A DNA stretch of 17,818 nt from contig JBBQHE010000074.1 in NCBI GenBank assembly GCA_038323655.1, positions 1-17,818 on the forward strand. The letters are read 5' to 3'. Origin of the DNA: Humitalea sp038323655 (GTDB taxonomy: Bacteria > Pseudomonadota > Alphaproteobacteria > Acetobacterales > Acetobacteraceae). Shown here piece after piece: positions 1-7,721 of this stretch. A program made the position numbers and the translations under genes. Numbering within the stretch: position 1 is the stretch's first letter; every line of letters starts with the position of its first letter. Under the pieces are notes generated by a model that searched no databases, was not told where the DNA came from, and saw only the letters and a list, made by a program, of their open reading frames with translations.

Positions 1-96
1 GTCGCATCCCATGCGGGCAAAGCCGTCCTGCCAGTCGAGCAGCATGAGCCCCAGCAGGTCGTGATAGGGCGAATGGGCGGGGTCGCTCGGCGGCAT
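1..96 (-). CDS. Probable PaaI-family hotdog-fold thioesterase, N-terminal fragment
   Basis: Only the first 32 codons are inside the window; the gene continues past the left edge. The peptide begins MPPSDPAHSPYHDLLGL and continues MLLDWQDGFARM, which resembles the start of PaaI/YbgC-type acyl-CoA thioesterases (a P-[YF]-H-xx-LG-[IL] opening followed by a strand with an acidic-Gly turn). Such enzymes hydrolyse acyl-CoA thioesters in the cytoplasm. The frame is open to the edge. The ATG lies 31 nt behind the motA stop on the same strand, so it could be co-transcribed with motBA, although the ribosome-binding site is weak. Thirty-two residues are too few for certainty; another small hotdog protein is possible. 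Confidence 0.5.
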   Translation of the reverse strand, partial: MPPSDPAHSPYHDLLGLMLLDWQDGFARMGCD

Positions 97-127
97 CGCT
101 TGGCTTGGCCCGGTGCCCGCCCGGCTG

Positions 128-994
128 TCAACCGATGCTGAGTTCCTGCAAGGCGGCTTCCAGGTCCTGGAAGCTCGGCATGGAATGGGTGGGGGCGACC
201 TTGCGCCCGGTTTCCACCGCGACCTGCGGCGCATTGCCGTGCAGATGGGCCACCAGCACGGCCTTGATCACATCGTAATACTTGCAGTCCTCGTCAACGA
301 TCGCCTTCAGGCGCGACGCCATCGGCCCCATCAGGCCATAGGCCAGCAGCACGCCAAGGAAGGTGCCCACCAGCGCACCGCCAATCATGCCGCCGAGCAC
401 TGCCGGCGGCTGGTCGATCGACCCCATGGTCTTGATCACGCCCAGCACGGCCGCGACGATGCCCAAGGCCGGCAGTGCATCGGCCAGGCTCTGCATGGCG
501 TGGGAGGGGTGCATCTCCTCCTCTCGGATCTTCTTCAGTTCGCGCGACAGCACGTCCTCGATCTGGTGCGGGTCGTCAGCGTTCATGCCGATCATGCGCA
601 GGTAATCGCAGATCAGCGTGACCGCATGGTGATCCGCGCCCAGCTTTGGAAACTTCTGGAAGGCGACGCTTTCTTCCGGCTTCTCGATATGCGCTTCCAG
701 CGCCATGGCACCCTTGGTCTGCGCCAGCCTGACGAACCAGTACAGCAGCGACAGCAACTCCACGTAATCAGACTTGTGAAAGCGCCCGCCCTTCAGGATT
801 TTCCCGAAGCCGCCGAGCGTGTGCTTCACGTCATGCATCGAATTGGCCATGAAGAAGGCGCCGATGGCAGCGCCACCGATCATCAGCATCTCATAGGGCA
901 GGGACTTCAGGATGATGCCGAACTTGCCGCCAGCGATCATGTAGCCACCGAAAACGGTCACCAGCAGGAAGACAAAACCGCCAATCGTGGTCAT
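128..994 (-). CDS. motA: Flagellar motor stator protein MotA
   Basis: 288 aa, full length for the family (E. coli about 295). MotA and MotB form the inner-membrane, ion-driven stator that turns the flagellar rotor. The sequence shows four hydrophobic segments (about residues 1-22, 33-52, 172-192 and 203-225) around a charged cytoplasmic loop. The two conserved prolines of the ion path are visible as P175 in ADALPALGIVAAVLG and P224 in YGLMGPMAS. In the loop, E100 aligns with E. coli E98, which contacts FliG; the position of E. coli R90 appears to be Gln92, with Lys94 close by. The ATG overlaps the motB stop as ATGA, so translation is coupled. The gene order motB then motA is the reverse of the common arrangement. 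Confidence 0.95.
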   Translation of the reverse strand: MTTIGGFVFLLVTVFGGYMIAGGKFGIILKSLPYEMLMIGGAAIGAFFMANSMHDVKHTLGGFGKILKGGRFHKSDYVELLSLLYWFVRLAQTKGAMALEAHIEKPEESVAFQKFPKLGADHHAVTLICDYLRMIGMNADDPHQIEDVLSRELKKIREEEMHPSHAMQSLADALPALGIVAAVLGVIKTMGSIDQPPAVLGGMIGGALVGTFLGVLLAYGLMGPMASRLKAIVDEDCKYYDVIKAVLVAHLHGNAPQVAVETGRKVAPTHSMPSFQDLEAALQELSIG

Positions 995-2037
995 CGGTGC
1001 ATGGTTCCCGGGGGCGGATCCTGCCGCAGCAGCGTGATGGCGACGCGCCGATTGGCGGAAGCGGTGGGTTCGGCCGGCAGCAAGGGGTCGCGGTCTGCCA
1101 TGCCTGCGACCGAGCGGATGCGACTTTCGGCGACACCGGATTCCATCAGCAGTCGGCGCGCCGCGTTGGCGCGATCGGCCGAAAGATCCCAGTTGGTGCG
1201 GTCGCTGCCGCGAAACGGCGTGCTGTCGGTATGCCCCGTCACCGCGATGGCATTGGGCACGCGACCGATGATCTGCGCCACACGCTGGAACAGCAGCCGA
1301 GCGCGGTCGTTCGGCCCGGCGCTGCCGCTGGCAAACAATGGCTGGCGATCGGCATCCAGCAGTTGGATACGCAGGCCATCGGGCACCTGTTCCACCATCA
1401 ACTGCCGCGCCAGGTCGGCCAGCGCGGGGTCGGAGGCAACGGACTGGCGCAGTTGGTCGGCCAGGCGTTCCAGATCGGCCCGCTCGCGGCGGTCTGCCTC
1501 GGCGCGCAGGGCTTCGTCCGACATGGCGCGCGGGTCGCCCGGCGGAGCGTCGGGGGATGCGCGGACGCTGCGAGCCTCAGCGGCTTCGCCCGGGCTGCCA
1601 TCGGGCCGGGCTACCGTGCGGGGCTCGTCCTCGGTGCCCTCGGGGCCATCGCGGCGGGGTACCTGGCGGGCGGCGATCTCTGTGTCGTCTTCCTCGATAT
1701 CCTGCACCACGGGCACGGGGCCGGTTTCCAGGCGCATGGCCCCGGTGTTGCTCACCATCCGGCCGGCATCATTGGGCGTGCTGCCGCCGAAGGGCTCGCC
1801 GGAACCGGTCGTGCTGGCACCGAAGACATTGGTCGGTGCGAAGTAATCGGCGATACCGCGGCGCTGTTCCTCCGTCGTGGCGTTCAGCAGCCACATCAAC
1901 AGAAAGAAGGCCATCATCGCCGTGACGAAATCGGCATAGGCGACCTTCCAGGCGCCGCCATGGTGCCCGTGCTCGCCTTCCTCGATCCGTTTGATGACGA
2001 TGGTCACCCCATCGCCCTTGCCCTTGCCTTTGGCCAT
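991..2037 (-). CDS. motB: Flagellar motor stator protein MotB
   Basis: 348 aa. MotB anchors the stator to peptidoglycan and carries the ion-binding aspartate. Layout: a basic, His/Gly-rich cytoplasmic N-terminus (1-30); one membrane helix (about 33-52, YADFVTAMMAFFLLMWL) with the ion-binding Asp36; a plug region just after it; a long low-complexity periplasmic linker rich in Pro, Glu, Asp and Gly (about 75-175); and an OmpA-like peptidoglycan-binding domain (about 215-337) with GHTDSTPF and ANRRVAITLLR. The ATG is preceded by a GGGG-containing sequence. It is the first gene of the motBA pair and is divergent from the solute-binding protein gene. The linker is longer than in E. coli MotB. Confidence 0.95.
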   Translation of the reverse strand: MAKGKGKGDGVTIVIKRIEEGEHGHHGGAWKVAYADFVTAMMAFFLLMWLLNATTEEQRRGIADYFAPTNVFGASTTGSGEPFGGSTPNDAGRMVSNTGAMRLETGPVPVVQDIEEDDTEIAARQVPRRDGPEGTEDEPRTVARPDGSPGEAAEARSVRASPDAPPGDPRAMSDEALRAEADRRERADLERLADQLRQSVASDPALADLARQLMVEQVPDGLRIQLLDADRQPLFASGSAGPNDRARLLFQRVAQIIGRVPNAIAVTGHTDSTPFRGSDRTNWDLSADRANAARRLLMESGVAESRIRSVAGMADRDPLLPAEPTASANRRVAITLLRQDPPPGTMHR

Positions 2038-2051
2038 CGCCCCAAGCGTCC

Positions 2052-2068
2052 TGCCCGTGCCTCGGGCA
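2052..2068 (-). other. Short GC hairpin in the motB leader
   Basis: TGCCCG and CGGGCA form a perfect 6-bp stem around a 5-nt loop. The stem ends 14 nt before the motB ATG, next to the likely ribosome-binding site. It could influence translation of motB, or be chance in GC-rich DNA. No T-run follows it, so it is not a terminator. Confidence 0.3.
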
Positions 2069-2090
2069 TGCTGGCAGCGCCGGCTTAACC

Positions 2091-2106
2091 GCGGCCTAAT
2101 GCGGCC
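2091..2106. repeat. Direct repeat GCGGCC-4-GCGGCC, possible operator
   Basis: Two identical GCGGCC hexamers start exactly 10 bp apart in the 128-bp divergent gap between motB and the solute-binding protein gene. One-turn spacing is typical of a direct-repeat operator, but the hexamer is itself palindromic and GC-rich, so chance is a real alternative. I found no convincing promoter hexamers around it. Confidence 0.3.
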
Positions 2107-2165
2107 GATTGACGCGACGGGCCCGGGGCCGCAGCGTGGTCTCTTGCGAACCCTTGGAGTGTCCC

Positions 2166-3749
2166 ATGGCCTTACGTGCCTGTTCCGCGATGTTGCTGGC
2201 AGCGTCCGTGGCGGCGACCCCTGTCTCCGCCAACCGCTTCTCCTGGGCCTTTGGCGGCGATGTGCTGACGCTGGACCCGCAGGCCAGCAACAACACCTTC
2301 ACCAACGCCTTCCTGGGTAATATCTACGAAACCTTGGTGCGCCATAATGCGCGGCTGGAACTGGAACCGGCGCTCGCGACCAGTTGGGAACTTGTTTCGC
2401 CCACCGTCTGGCGCTTCCAGCTTCGCCCCGATGTGCGCTTCCACGGCGGCGAGACCTTCGGCGCAGAGGATGTGGTGTTCTCCTGGAACCGCCTCTCCAC
2501 GCCCGGCGCGCTGGCCCGCGGCAACATGGCCCAGGTGAAGGAAATCCGCGCGACCGGGCCGCTCACTGTCGAGATCGAGACGACCAACCCCTTCCCCATC
2601 CTGCTGAACGCGCTGACCGCTTTCTATGTCATGGATTCCGGTTGGGCCGCGGCGCGCGGGGCGGAACGCTCCTCCAACCTCGCCGCCAACCAGGAAAACG
2701 CGGCGGCGCGCGAGGCGAACGGCACCGGCCCCTTCGTCATCCGCTCCCGCACCGTCGATGGGCCGACGGTGCTGACGAACTTCCCCGGCTGGTGGGACCG
2801 CCCGGTCCATAACCTGACCGAGGTCACCTTCCAGCCGATCCGCAGCGCGCCGACCCGCACCGCCAGCCTGATTTCCGGCACCATCGACGCGGTGGTGGAA
2901 CTGCCGATCCAGGACATTCCGCGCATCGAGGCCTCGCCGAATCTCGCCGTTGTGCAGGGGCCGGAGTTGCGGACCATTTACCTCGGCTTCGACCACTTCC
3001 GGGACGAATTGCTGTACTCCGACGTGAAGGGCCGCAATCCGTTCCAGGACATCCGCGTGCGACGCGCCTTCTACCAGGCGATCGACGTAGACACGATCCG
3101 GCGCAGCGTCATGCGCGGCAATGCCTGGGTCGCGGGATCGATGGCCTCGCCGTTCCTGAACGGCGCACCAGCGGCGACCGACAGCGCCCAGGCGCGAACC
3201 TTCCCCTTCGACCCCGAGGCTTCACGCCGACTGCTGGCCGAAGCGGGCTACCCCAACGGGTTCTCCGTGGGCCTGGCCTGCCCGAACGACCGCTATGTCT
3301 ATGACGAACGCATCTGCCTGGCCGTGATCGGCATGCTCGGCCGTGTGGGCATCCGGGTCCAGCCGCAGATCGAGACCACCGCCGTCTGGTCACGGCGCAA
3401 CAACAACCTTGATGTGTCTTTCTACATGCTGGGTCATGCAGGCCTGCCGCTGGCCGATTCGTATTCGACCCTGCAGGAAGTGCTGACCACCCGCAGCGAC
3501 ACGATGGGGGGCTTGAACGTCGGCCGCTGGTCCAATGCCGAATTCGACGCGCTGCGCGTGCGCATCGCCGCCGAATCCGACGAACCGACCCGCCGGCGCC
3601 TGATCCGCGAGGCGCTGCTTGTGGAAAAACGCGAGGTCGCGAACGTCCCCCTTCACCAGCAGCCCATCGTCTGGGCCGCGCGCCGCGGCATCGACCTGGC
3701 GCCCGCGCCGGACAACCGGATGCGGCTGTGGCTGGTGCGGGTGCCGTGA
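2166..3749 (+). CDS. ABC transporter substrate-binding protein, family 5 (peptide/nickel type)
   Basis: 527 aa from the chosen ATG. That start has a good ribosome-binding site (TTGGAG, about 8 nt upstream) and gives a clean signal peptide (MALRACSAMLLAASVAATPVSA, cut before NRFSW); an earlier start at 2109 would bury the signal. The mature protein follows the SBP_bac_5 pattern: LDPQASNNTFTNAFLGNIYETLV near the N-terminus, then LEPALATSWE, FQLRPDVRFHGG and AEDVVFSWNR. These periplasmic proteins bind oligopeptides, sugars, nickel or opine-like compounds and deliver them to ABC importers. No permease or ATPase gene is in the window, so it is an orphan or uses a remote transporter. It is the first gene of the six-gene operon. 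The ligand cannot be read from sequence. Confidence 0.93.
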   Translation: MALRACSAMLLAASVAATPVSANRFSWAFGGDVLTLDPQASNNTFTNAFLGNIYETLVRHNARLELEPALATSWELVSPTVWRFQLRPDVRFHGGETFGAEDVVFSWNRLSTPGALARGNMAQVKEIRATGPLTVEIETTNPFPILLNALTAFYVMDSGWAAARGAERSSNLAANQENAAAREANGTGPFVIRSRTVDGPTVLTNFPGWWDRPVHNLTEVTFQPIRSAPTRTASLISGTIDAVVELPIQDIPRIEASPNLAVVQGPELRTIYLGFDHFRDELLYSDVKGRNPFQDIRVRRAFYQAIDVDTIRRSVMRGNAWVAGSMASPFLNGAPAATDSAQARTFPFDPEASRRLLAEAGYPNGFSVGLACPNDRYVYDERICLAVIGMLGRVGIRVQPQIETTAVWSRRNNNLDVSFYMLGHAGLPLADSYSTLQEVLTTRSDTMGGLNVGRWSNAEFDALRVRIAAESDEPTRRRLIREALLVEKREVANVPLHQQPIVWAARRGIDLAPAPDNRMRLWLVRVP

Positions 3750-3750
3750 C

Positions 3751-4425
3751 CTGAACCCCGCGGTCGAGGACGCCATCGCCGGCCGACGCAGCATCCGCGG
3801 CTACACCGCGCAAGCCGTGCCGGAAGCGGTGATCCGGCAGATCCTCGTCGTCGCCGCGCGCGCACCCTCGGCCACCAATACCCAGCCCTGGCAAGTGCAT
3901 GTTGTCAGCGGGGCAGCGCGCGACCGCGTCTGTGGCGCGATCCTGGCCGCCTGCGACGCGGGGCCGGAACCCGAGGCGGAATACGCCTATTACCCCCAGA
4001 CCTGGGCATCGCCCTACATCGAGCGGCGGCGCCAGGTCGGCTGGGCGCTATACGAATTGCTCGGAATCCAGAAGGGCGACCGCGCCGGCGCGGCGGCCTG
4101 GCGGCGGGCGAATTACGATTTCTTCGGCGCCCCGGTCGGACTGTTCTTCACGCTGGATCGCGGCCTGGCGCTTGGCTCCTGGCTCGACCTTGGGATGTTC
4201 ATGCAGAACGTGATGATCGCGGCGCGCGGCTGTGGGCTGGAAACCTGCCCCCAGGCAGCGTTCAAGTCGTGGCACGCGATCATCCGGGCCGAGCTTGGCA
4301 TTCCGGCCGAACAGATGGTGCTCTGCGGCATGGCTATGGGCCACCCGGACCTGTCGGCCCCCGCCAACCGCCTGGTCGCGCCGCGAGAAGCGGTGGATGG
4401 TTTTTCGCGGTTCCACAGCGCATGA
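3751..4425 (+). CDS. Nitroreductase-family FMN oxidoreductase (unclear start codon)
   Basis: About 224 aa. Nitroreductases are FMN-dependent NAD(P)H oxidoreductases acting on nitroaromatics, quinones and related electrophiles. FMN-site signatures are present: RRSIRGY near the N-terminus, APSATNTQPW about 30 residues later, GAPVGLFFT in the middle and GLETCPQAAF near the C-terminus. The motif spacing resembles the 4-nitrobenzoate reductase-like branch (inference). No ATG, GTG or TTG lies in frame between the previous stop and the conserved RRSIRG; the nearest options are CTG at 3751 or TTG at 3619, deep inside the upstream gene. I place the start at CTG 3751 provisionally. A GTG at 3746 overlapping the upstream stop is one frame off and would be restored by one extra base. 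The 3' end overlaps the next gene by ATGA. Confidence 0.85.
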   Translation: MNPAVEDAIAGRRSIRGYTAQAVPEAVIRQILVVAARAPSATNTQPWQVHVVSGAARDRVCGAILAACDAGPEPEAEYAYYPQTWASPYIERRRQVGWALYELLGIQKGDRAGAAAWRRANYDFFGAPVGLFFTLDRGLALGSWLDLGMFMQNVMIAARGCGLETCPQAAFKSWHAIIRAELGIPAEQMVLCGMAMGHPDLSAPANRLVAPREAVDGFSRFHSA

Positions 4426-5291
4426 CGGCCCCCTGCCGCAGTTTCCTTTTCGCCCCCGGCGACCACGCCCGCCGGGCGGAAAAGGCGCTGAGCCTGGGCG
4501 CGGATGCGGCGATCCTGGACCTGGAGGATGCCGTCGCCCTCTCGGCCAAGGTCGCGGCGCGCGACGCTGTCCGGGCGACCCTGGCCCTGCCGCGCACCGC
4601 CCGGGCCTATGTTCGCGTCAACGCCTTCGACACACCCTTCTGCTTCGGCGATATCGCCGCCGTTGTTGGCCCAGGGCTGGATGGCATCGTGCTGCCTAAG
4701 CTGGAAAACCCGGCGCAGTTGGTCGCCGTCGATTGGATGATCGGCGCGCTGGAGGCCGAGCGCGGCCTGCCGCCCGGTGCGATCGACCTCATCCCGATCA
4801 TCGAAACCGCCCGCGGCCACGCGGCGCTGCGCACGCTGGCCGCGACCGGCACGCCCCGGATGCGGCGCATGGCCTTTGGTGCGGCCGACTATACCCTCGA
4901 CCTCGGCATCACCTGGACGCGGGATGAGGCCGAGCTTGGCCCCGTGCGGGCCGAGATGGTGCTGGCCAGCCGTGCTGCGGGGCTGGAAGCGCCCATCGAC
5001 ACGGTCTGGGCGGCCTTGCGCGATATCGAGGGCTTTGCCGCCAGTTGCACCCGTGGCGCCACCCTGGGTTTCCAGGGCCGCATGTGCATCCACCCCGACC
5101 AGGTGCCCGTCGCCAACGCCGGCTATTCCCCAAGTCCCGCCGAAATCGCCTGGTCGCAAAAAGTCGTCGCCGCCTTTACCGCGGCCGAAGCGCAGGGTCT
5201 GGCCTCGATCCAGGTCGAGGGCCGCTTCATCGACTACCCCATCGTCGACCGCGCCCGCCGCGTGCTGGCCACCGCCGCCCGGCTGGGGTGA
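4422..5291 (+). CDS. CitE/HpcH-type CoA-ester lyase (malyl/citramalyl-CoA lyase-like)
   Basis: 289 aa, typical for stand-alone CitE-like proteins of the HpcH/HpaI aldolase superfamily. These TIM-barrel, Mg-dependent enzymes cleave or form C-C bonds in 3-hydroxyacyl-CoA thioesters such as malyl-CoA, citramalyl-CoA or beta-methylmalyl-CoA. Visible features are the opening FLFAPGDHARRAEKAL, ILDLEDAV (E35, D36), the substrate-binding Arg in YVRVN (R65), likely metal ligands E128 in IIETARG and D156 in AFGAADYTLD, and the C-terminal GRMCIHPDQV. The citrate-lyase alpha and gamma subunits are absent, so it is not part of citrate lyase. The ATG overlaps the nitroreductase stop (ATGA), implying coupled translation. 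The actual acyl-CoA is unknown. Confidence 0.9.
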   Translation: MTAPCRSFLFAPGDHARRAEKALSLGADAAILDLEDAVALSAKVAARDAVRATLALPRTARAYVRVNAFDTPFCFGDIAAVVGPGLDGIVLPKLENPAQLVAVDWMIGALEAERGLPPGAIDLIPIIETARGHAALRTLAATGTPRMRRMAFGAADYTLDLGITWTRDEAELGPVRAEMVLASRAAGLEAPIDTVWAALRDIEGFAASCTRGATLGFQGRMCIHPDQVPVANAGYSPSPAEIAWSQKVVAAFTAAEAQGLASIQVEGRFIDYPIVDRARRVLATAARLG

Positions 5292-5340
5292 CAAGCAGGC
5301 CACCGGCGTGTTCGATGCCCCCGGCAAAAAGGGCACGCGC

Positions 5341-6753
5341 ATGAACGGCATGGTCATCTCCGGCGGCACCGTGATCACGATGGACGCGGACCGCCGCGTC
5401 ATCCCCGATGGTGCCGTGGCGATACTGGGCGACCGCATCGCCATGGTCGGCACCGCGGCCGAGGTCTCCGCCGCCCACCCGGGCCTGCCGGTGCTCGACG
5501 CCACCGGCAAGGCTGTCCTGCCCGGGTTGATCGACGGCCATGCCCATGCCGGCCACGGCCTGGTCAAGACCATCGGCAATGGCGACAGCGCCGCCTGGTC
5601 GGAAGCCTGCCGGCAGATCTACACGCTCTATTCGCCGCCCTCCTTCTGGCGGGCCGAGGCCGCACTGGCGGCAATGGAGCGCCTGCGCTTCGGCGTCACC
5701 ACCGGCGTATCGCTGCTGGGCGGCGGCGACAGCGTGATGCGCAGCGACGACCCCGCCTTCGCCGAGGCGCATTGCGAAGCCGTCGCTGAAGTCGGCACAC
5801 GCTCCATCGTGGTCATGGGCGCGACCCGCCCGCCCTTTCCCCGCCCCTATGTCGGCGCCGATGGGGTGGAACGCCCCGTGTCCTTCGAACAACAGGCCGA
5901 CACGATCACCGCCGTGCTGGAACGCTGGCATGGCCGGGATGGCATTCGCATCGCCACCCTGATGCCGGTCTATCGCCAGGATACCCACGACGCCGCCGAG
6001 GTCGCGCTGATCGAGGCCCAGGGCCGGACCTTACGCGACCTCGCGCGCAAGCACGGCGCGCTGTTCCACCAGGACGGCCATCGGAAGGGGTCGGTCGCCA
6101 TGGCGGAAAAGATGTTCGGCCTGGGCGGTCCCGATGCCTGGTTCAGCCATTGCACCGACCTGACCGAGGCGGACTTCGAGAGTTTTCTGCGCACCGGCAC
6201 GTCTGTCGTGCACAATCCTTCCGCGATCGCTGCGGTGCGCGGCACCTGCCCCGCGATCGAGTTGATGGAGGCAGGGGTGAATGTGATGATCGGCAGCGAT
6301 GCGACCGCGCCGGACCGGTCGGGCGACATGTTCCGCCACATGTTCGTCTGCATGAGGCACCACCAGAAGCGCTTCGCCGACGAAACCCTGCTGCCGCCAG
6401 GCAAGCTGCTGGAGATGGTGACGGTCGATGCCGCCAAGGGGCTGGGCCTGGCCCATGAGATCGGCAGCCTGGAACCGGGCAAGTTGGCCGATGTCATCAC
6501 CGTCGATCTCCGGGGCGCGCATATGGCGCCGGCCAACATGCCCGTCGCGCGCGTGGTCTGCTTCGCCAACGGGCATGACGTGCGGGAGGTGGTGATCGGC
6601 GGCCGCGTGCTGCTGAAGGGCGGGCAGGCGCCGCACATCGACCCGGACGCCATCATCGATGCCGCGGAAGCCGAGGCCGCCGCCATGCTGGCGCGCAGCG
6701 GACTGTCAGCGATGGCGGTCGAAAACCCGGGCTGGGGGAGGGTTCGCCGATGA
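5341..6753 (+). CDS. Metal-dependent amidohydrolase, ATZ/TRZ (cytosine/guanine deaminase-like) family
   Basis: 470 aa. These TIM-barrel enzymes hydrolyse C-N or C-Cl bonds of heterocycles and amides with one catalytic metal. The small N-terminal beta domain (about 1-60) precedes GLIDGHAHAGH with metal ligands H67 and H69. Further candidate ligands are H243 (LFHQDGH), H270 (WFSHCTD) and D320 (MIGSDAT), followed by SLEPGKLADVI. The Glu that often follows the third His (HxxE) is not there; the motif reads HQDGH. ATG 5341 has an AAGGG element about 8 nt upstream; GTG 5308 and ATG 5350 are weaker alternatives. A 49-nt gap separates it from the lyase gene, the longest within this operon. Its stop overlaps the next ATG. 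The substrate is unknown. Confidence 0.9.
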   Translation: MNGMVISGGTVITMDADRRVIPDGAVAILGDRIAMVGTAAEVSAAHPGLPVLDATGKAVLPGLIDGHAHAGHGLVKTIGNGDSAAWSEACRQIYTLYSPPSFWRAEAALAAMERLRFGVTTGVSLLGGGDSVMRSDDPAFAEAHCEAVAEVGTRSIVVMGATRPPFPRPYVGADGVERPVSFEQQADTITAVLERWHGRDGIRIATLMPVYRQDTHDAAEVALIEAQGRTLRDLARKHGALFHQDGHRKGSVAMAEKMFGLGGPDAWFSHCTDLTEADFESFLRTGTSVVHNPSAIAAVRGTCPAIELMEAGVNVMIGSDATAPDRSGDMFRHMFVCMRHHQKRFADETLLPPGKLLEMVTVDAAKGLGLAHEIGSLEPGKLADVITVDLRGAHMAPANMPVARVVCFANGHDVREVVIGGRVLLKGGQAPHIDPDAIIDAAEAEAAAMLARSGLSAMAVENPGWGRVRR

Positions 6754-7721
6754 AACGCCGCGTTCTGCTGGGTGTCGCGCTGGCGACGCCCGCGCTGACC
6801 CCCGTGCTGGCCCAGACCACCTGGCCCGCGCGGCCGATCCGGCTGATCGTCCCCGACGCGCCAGGCAGCGGCAACGACACCACGGCCCGGCTGTTCGCGA
6901 TGCATTTCGAACCGCTGCTGGGCCAGCCGATGCCGGTCGACAACCGCGGCGGCGCCGGCGGGCGCATCGGGGTGGAAACCGCCTGGCGCGCCCCGCCCGA
7001 TGGCTACACGCTGCTGCTCGGCAACGCCGGGTCCAACGGCATCAACGGCGCGATCTATCGCGACCTGCCCTATGACCTGGTGACGGGGTTCGAACCCATC
7101 AGCCAGCTCGTCGCCGGGCCGAATGTGCTGGTGGTGAACCGCCGCCTGCTGCCGGCAACCGACATCACGCAGTTGGTCGCCATGCTCAAGTCGCGGTCGG
7201 ACGGCTATGCCTACGGCTCGGGGGGGGTTGGCTCATCCTCGCATCTTTCGATGGAGCTTTTTCGCCTCCGTGCCGGCTTCAATGCCGTGCATGTGCCCTA
7301 CCGCGGCACGCCGGCGCTGGCGCAGGGCATCATCGGCGGCGACACGCCGATTTCCATCGCCAACCTGGTCAACGTGATGGCCTTCATCCGCCGGGGCGAG
7401 ATGGTGCCGTTGGCCGTTACCAGCCTGACCCGCTGGTCCGAATTGCCCGATGTCCCGACCCTGGCCGAAAGCGGCTTCCCCGGCTTCGAGACCCTGGCCT
7501 GGAACGGGCTGTTCGCGCCGCCGGGCACGCCGGGCTGGATGATAGAACGCCTGCACGACGCGGCCCTGCGCGTGGCCGCCATCCCCGAGGTCGGCGACCG
7601 CGTGAAATTGCTGGGCGGCGAACTGGTCGTCTCGACCCCGCAGGCTTTTGCCGCGCGTATCGAGGCCGACGTCACCAAATGGCGCGACGTGGTGGACCGC
7701 GCCGGAATACGCCCTGAATGA
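6750..7721 (+). CDS. Bug/TctC-family tripartite tricarboxylate transporter substrate-binding protein
   Basis: 323 aa, standard length for Bug proteins. They are periplasmic binding proteins for carboxylates, amino acids or aromatic acids that deliver to TctAB permeases or serve in signalling. The N-terminus is a Sec signal (MKRRVLLGVALATPALTPVLA, cut near AQ), then WPARPIRLIVPDAPGSGND, VDNRGGAGGRIG, APPDGYTLLLGN, and later VPYRGTPALAQ and SELPDVPTLAESG, all characteristic. A strong GGGGGAGG ribosome-binding site sits inside the end of the amidohydrolase gene, and the ATG overlaps that gene's stop. No tctA or tctB is in the window. It is the second binding protein in the operon and from an unrelated family, so the operon may handle a carboxylate as well as the family-5 ligand. 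Confidence 0.95.
   Translation: MKRRVLLGVALATPALTPVLAQTTWPARPIRLIVPDAPGSGNDTTARLFAMHFEPLLGQPMPVDNRGGAGGRIGVETAWRAPPDGYTLLLGNAGSNGINGAIYRDLPYDLVTGFEPISQLVAGPNVLVVNRRLLPATDITQLVAMLKSRSDGYAYGSGGVGSSSHLSMELFRLRAGFNAVHVPYRGTPALAQGIIGGDTPISIANLVNVMAFIRRGEMVPLAVTSLTRWSELPDVPTLAESGFPGFETLAWNGLFAPPGTPGWMIERLHDAALRVAAIPEVGDRVKLLGGELVVSTPQAFAARIEADVTKWRDVVDRAGIRPE

Noticed and set aside
113..1846. 577-codon plus-strand frame opposite motA and motB
   Set aside because: It is antisense to two certain genes, has an Arg/Ser-rich composition without motifs, and results from the codon bias of GC-rich genes.
2108..2136. TTGACG as a -35 box for the binding-protein operon
   Set aside because: No acceptable -10 hexamer lies at 16-18 bp spacing; the region there is GC only.
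3619..3750. TTG 3619 as the nitroreductase start
   Set aside because: It would overlap the binding-protein gene by 131 nt and add a Ser/Arg/Gly/Cys-rich leader with no similarity to the family.
4777..5340. Upstream extension of the amidohydrolase frame
   Set aside because: The extra residues are an out-of-frame reading of the lyase gene; ATG 5341 with a ribosome-binding site fits the family N-terminus.
4113..5579. 488-codon minus-strand frame across the nitroreductase, lyase and amidohydrolase genes
   Set aside because: It crosses three real genes on the other strand and shows no family pattern.
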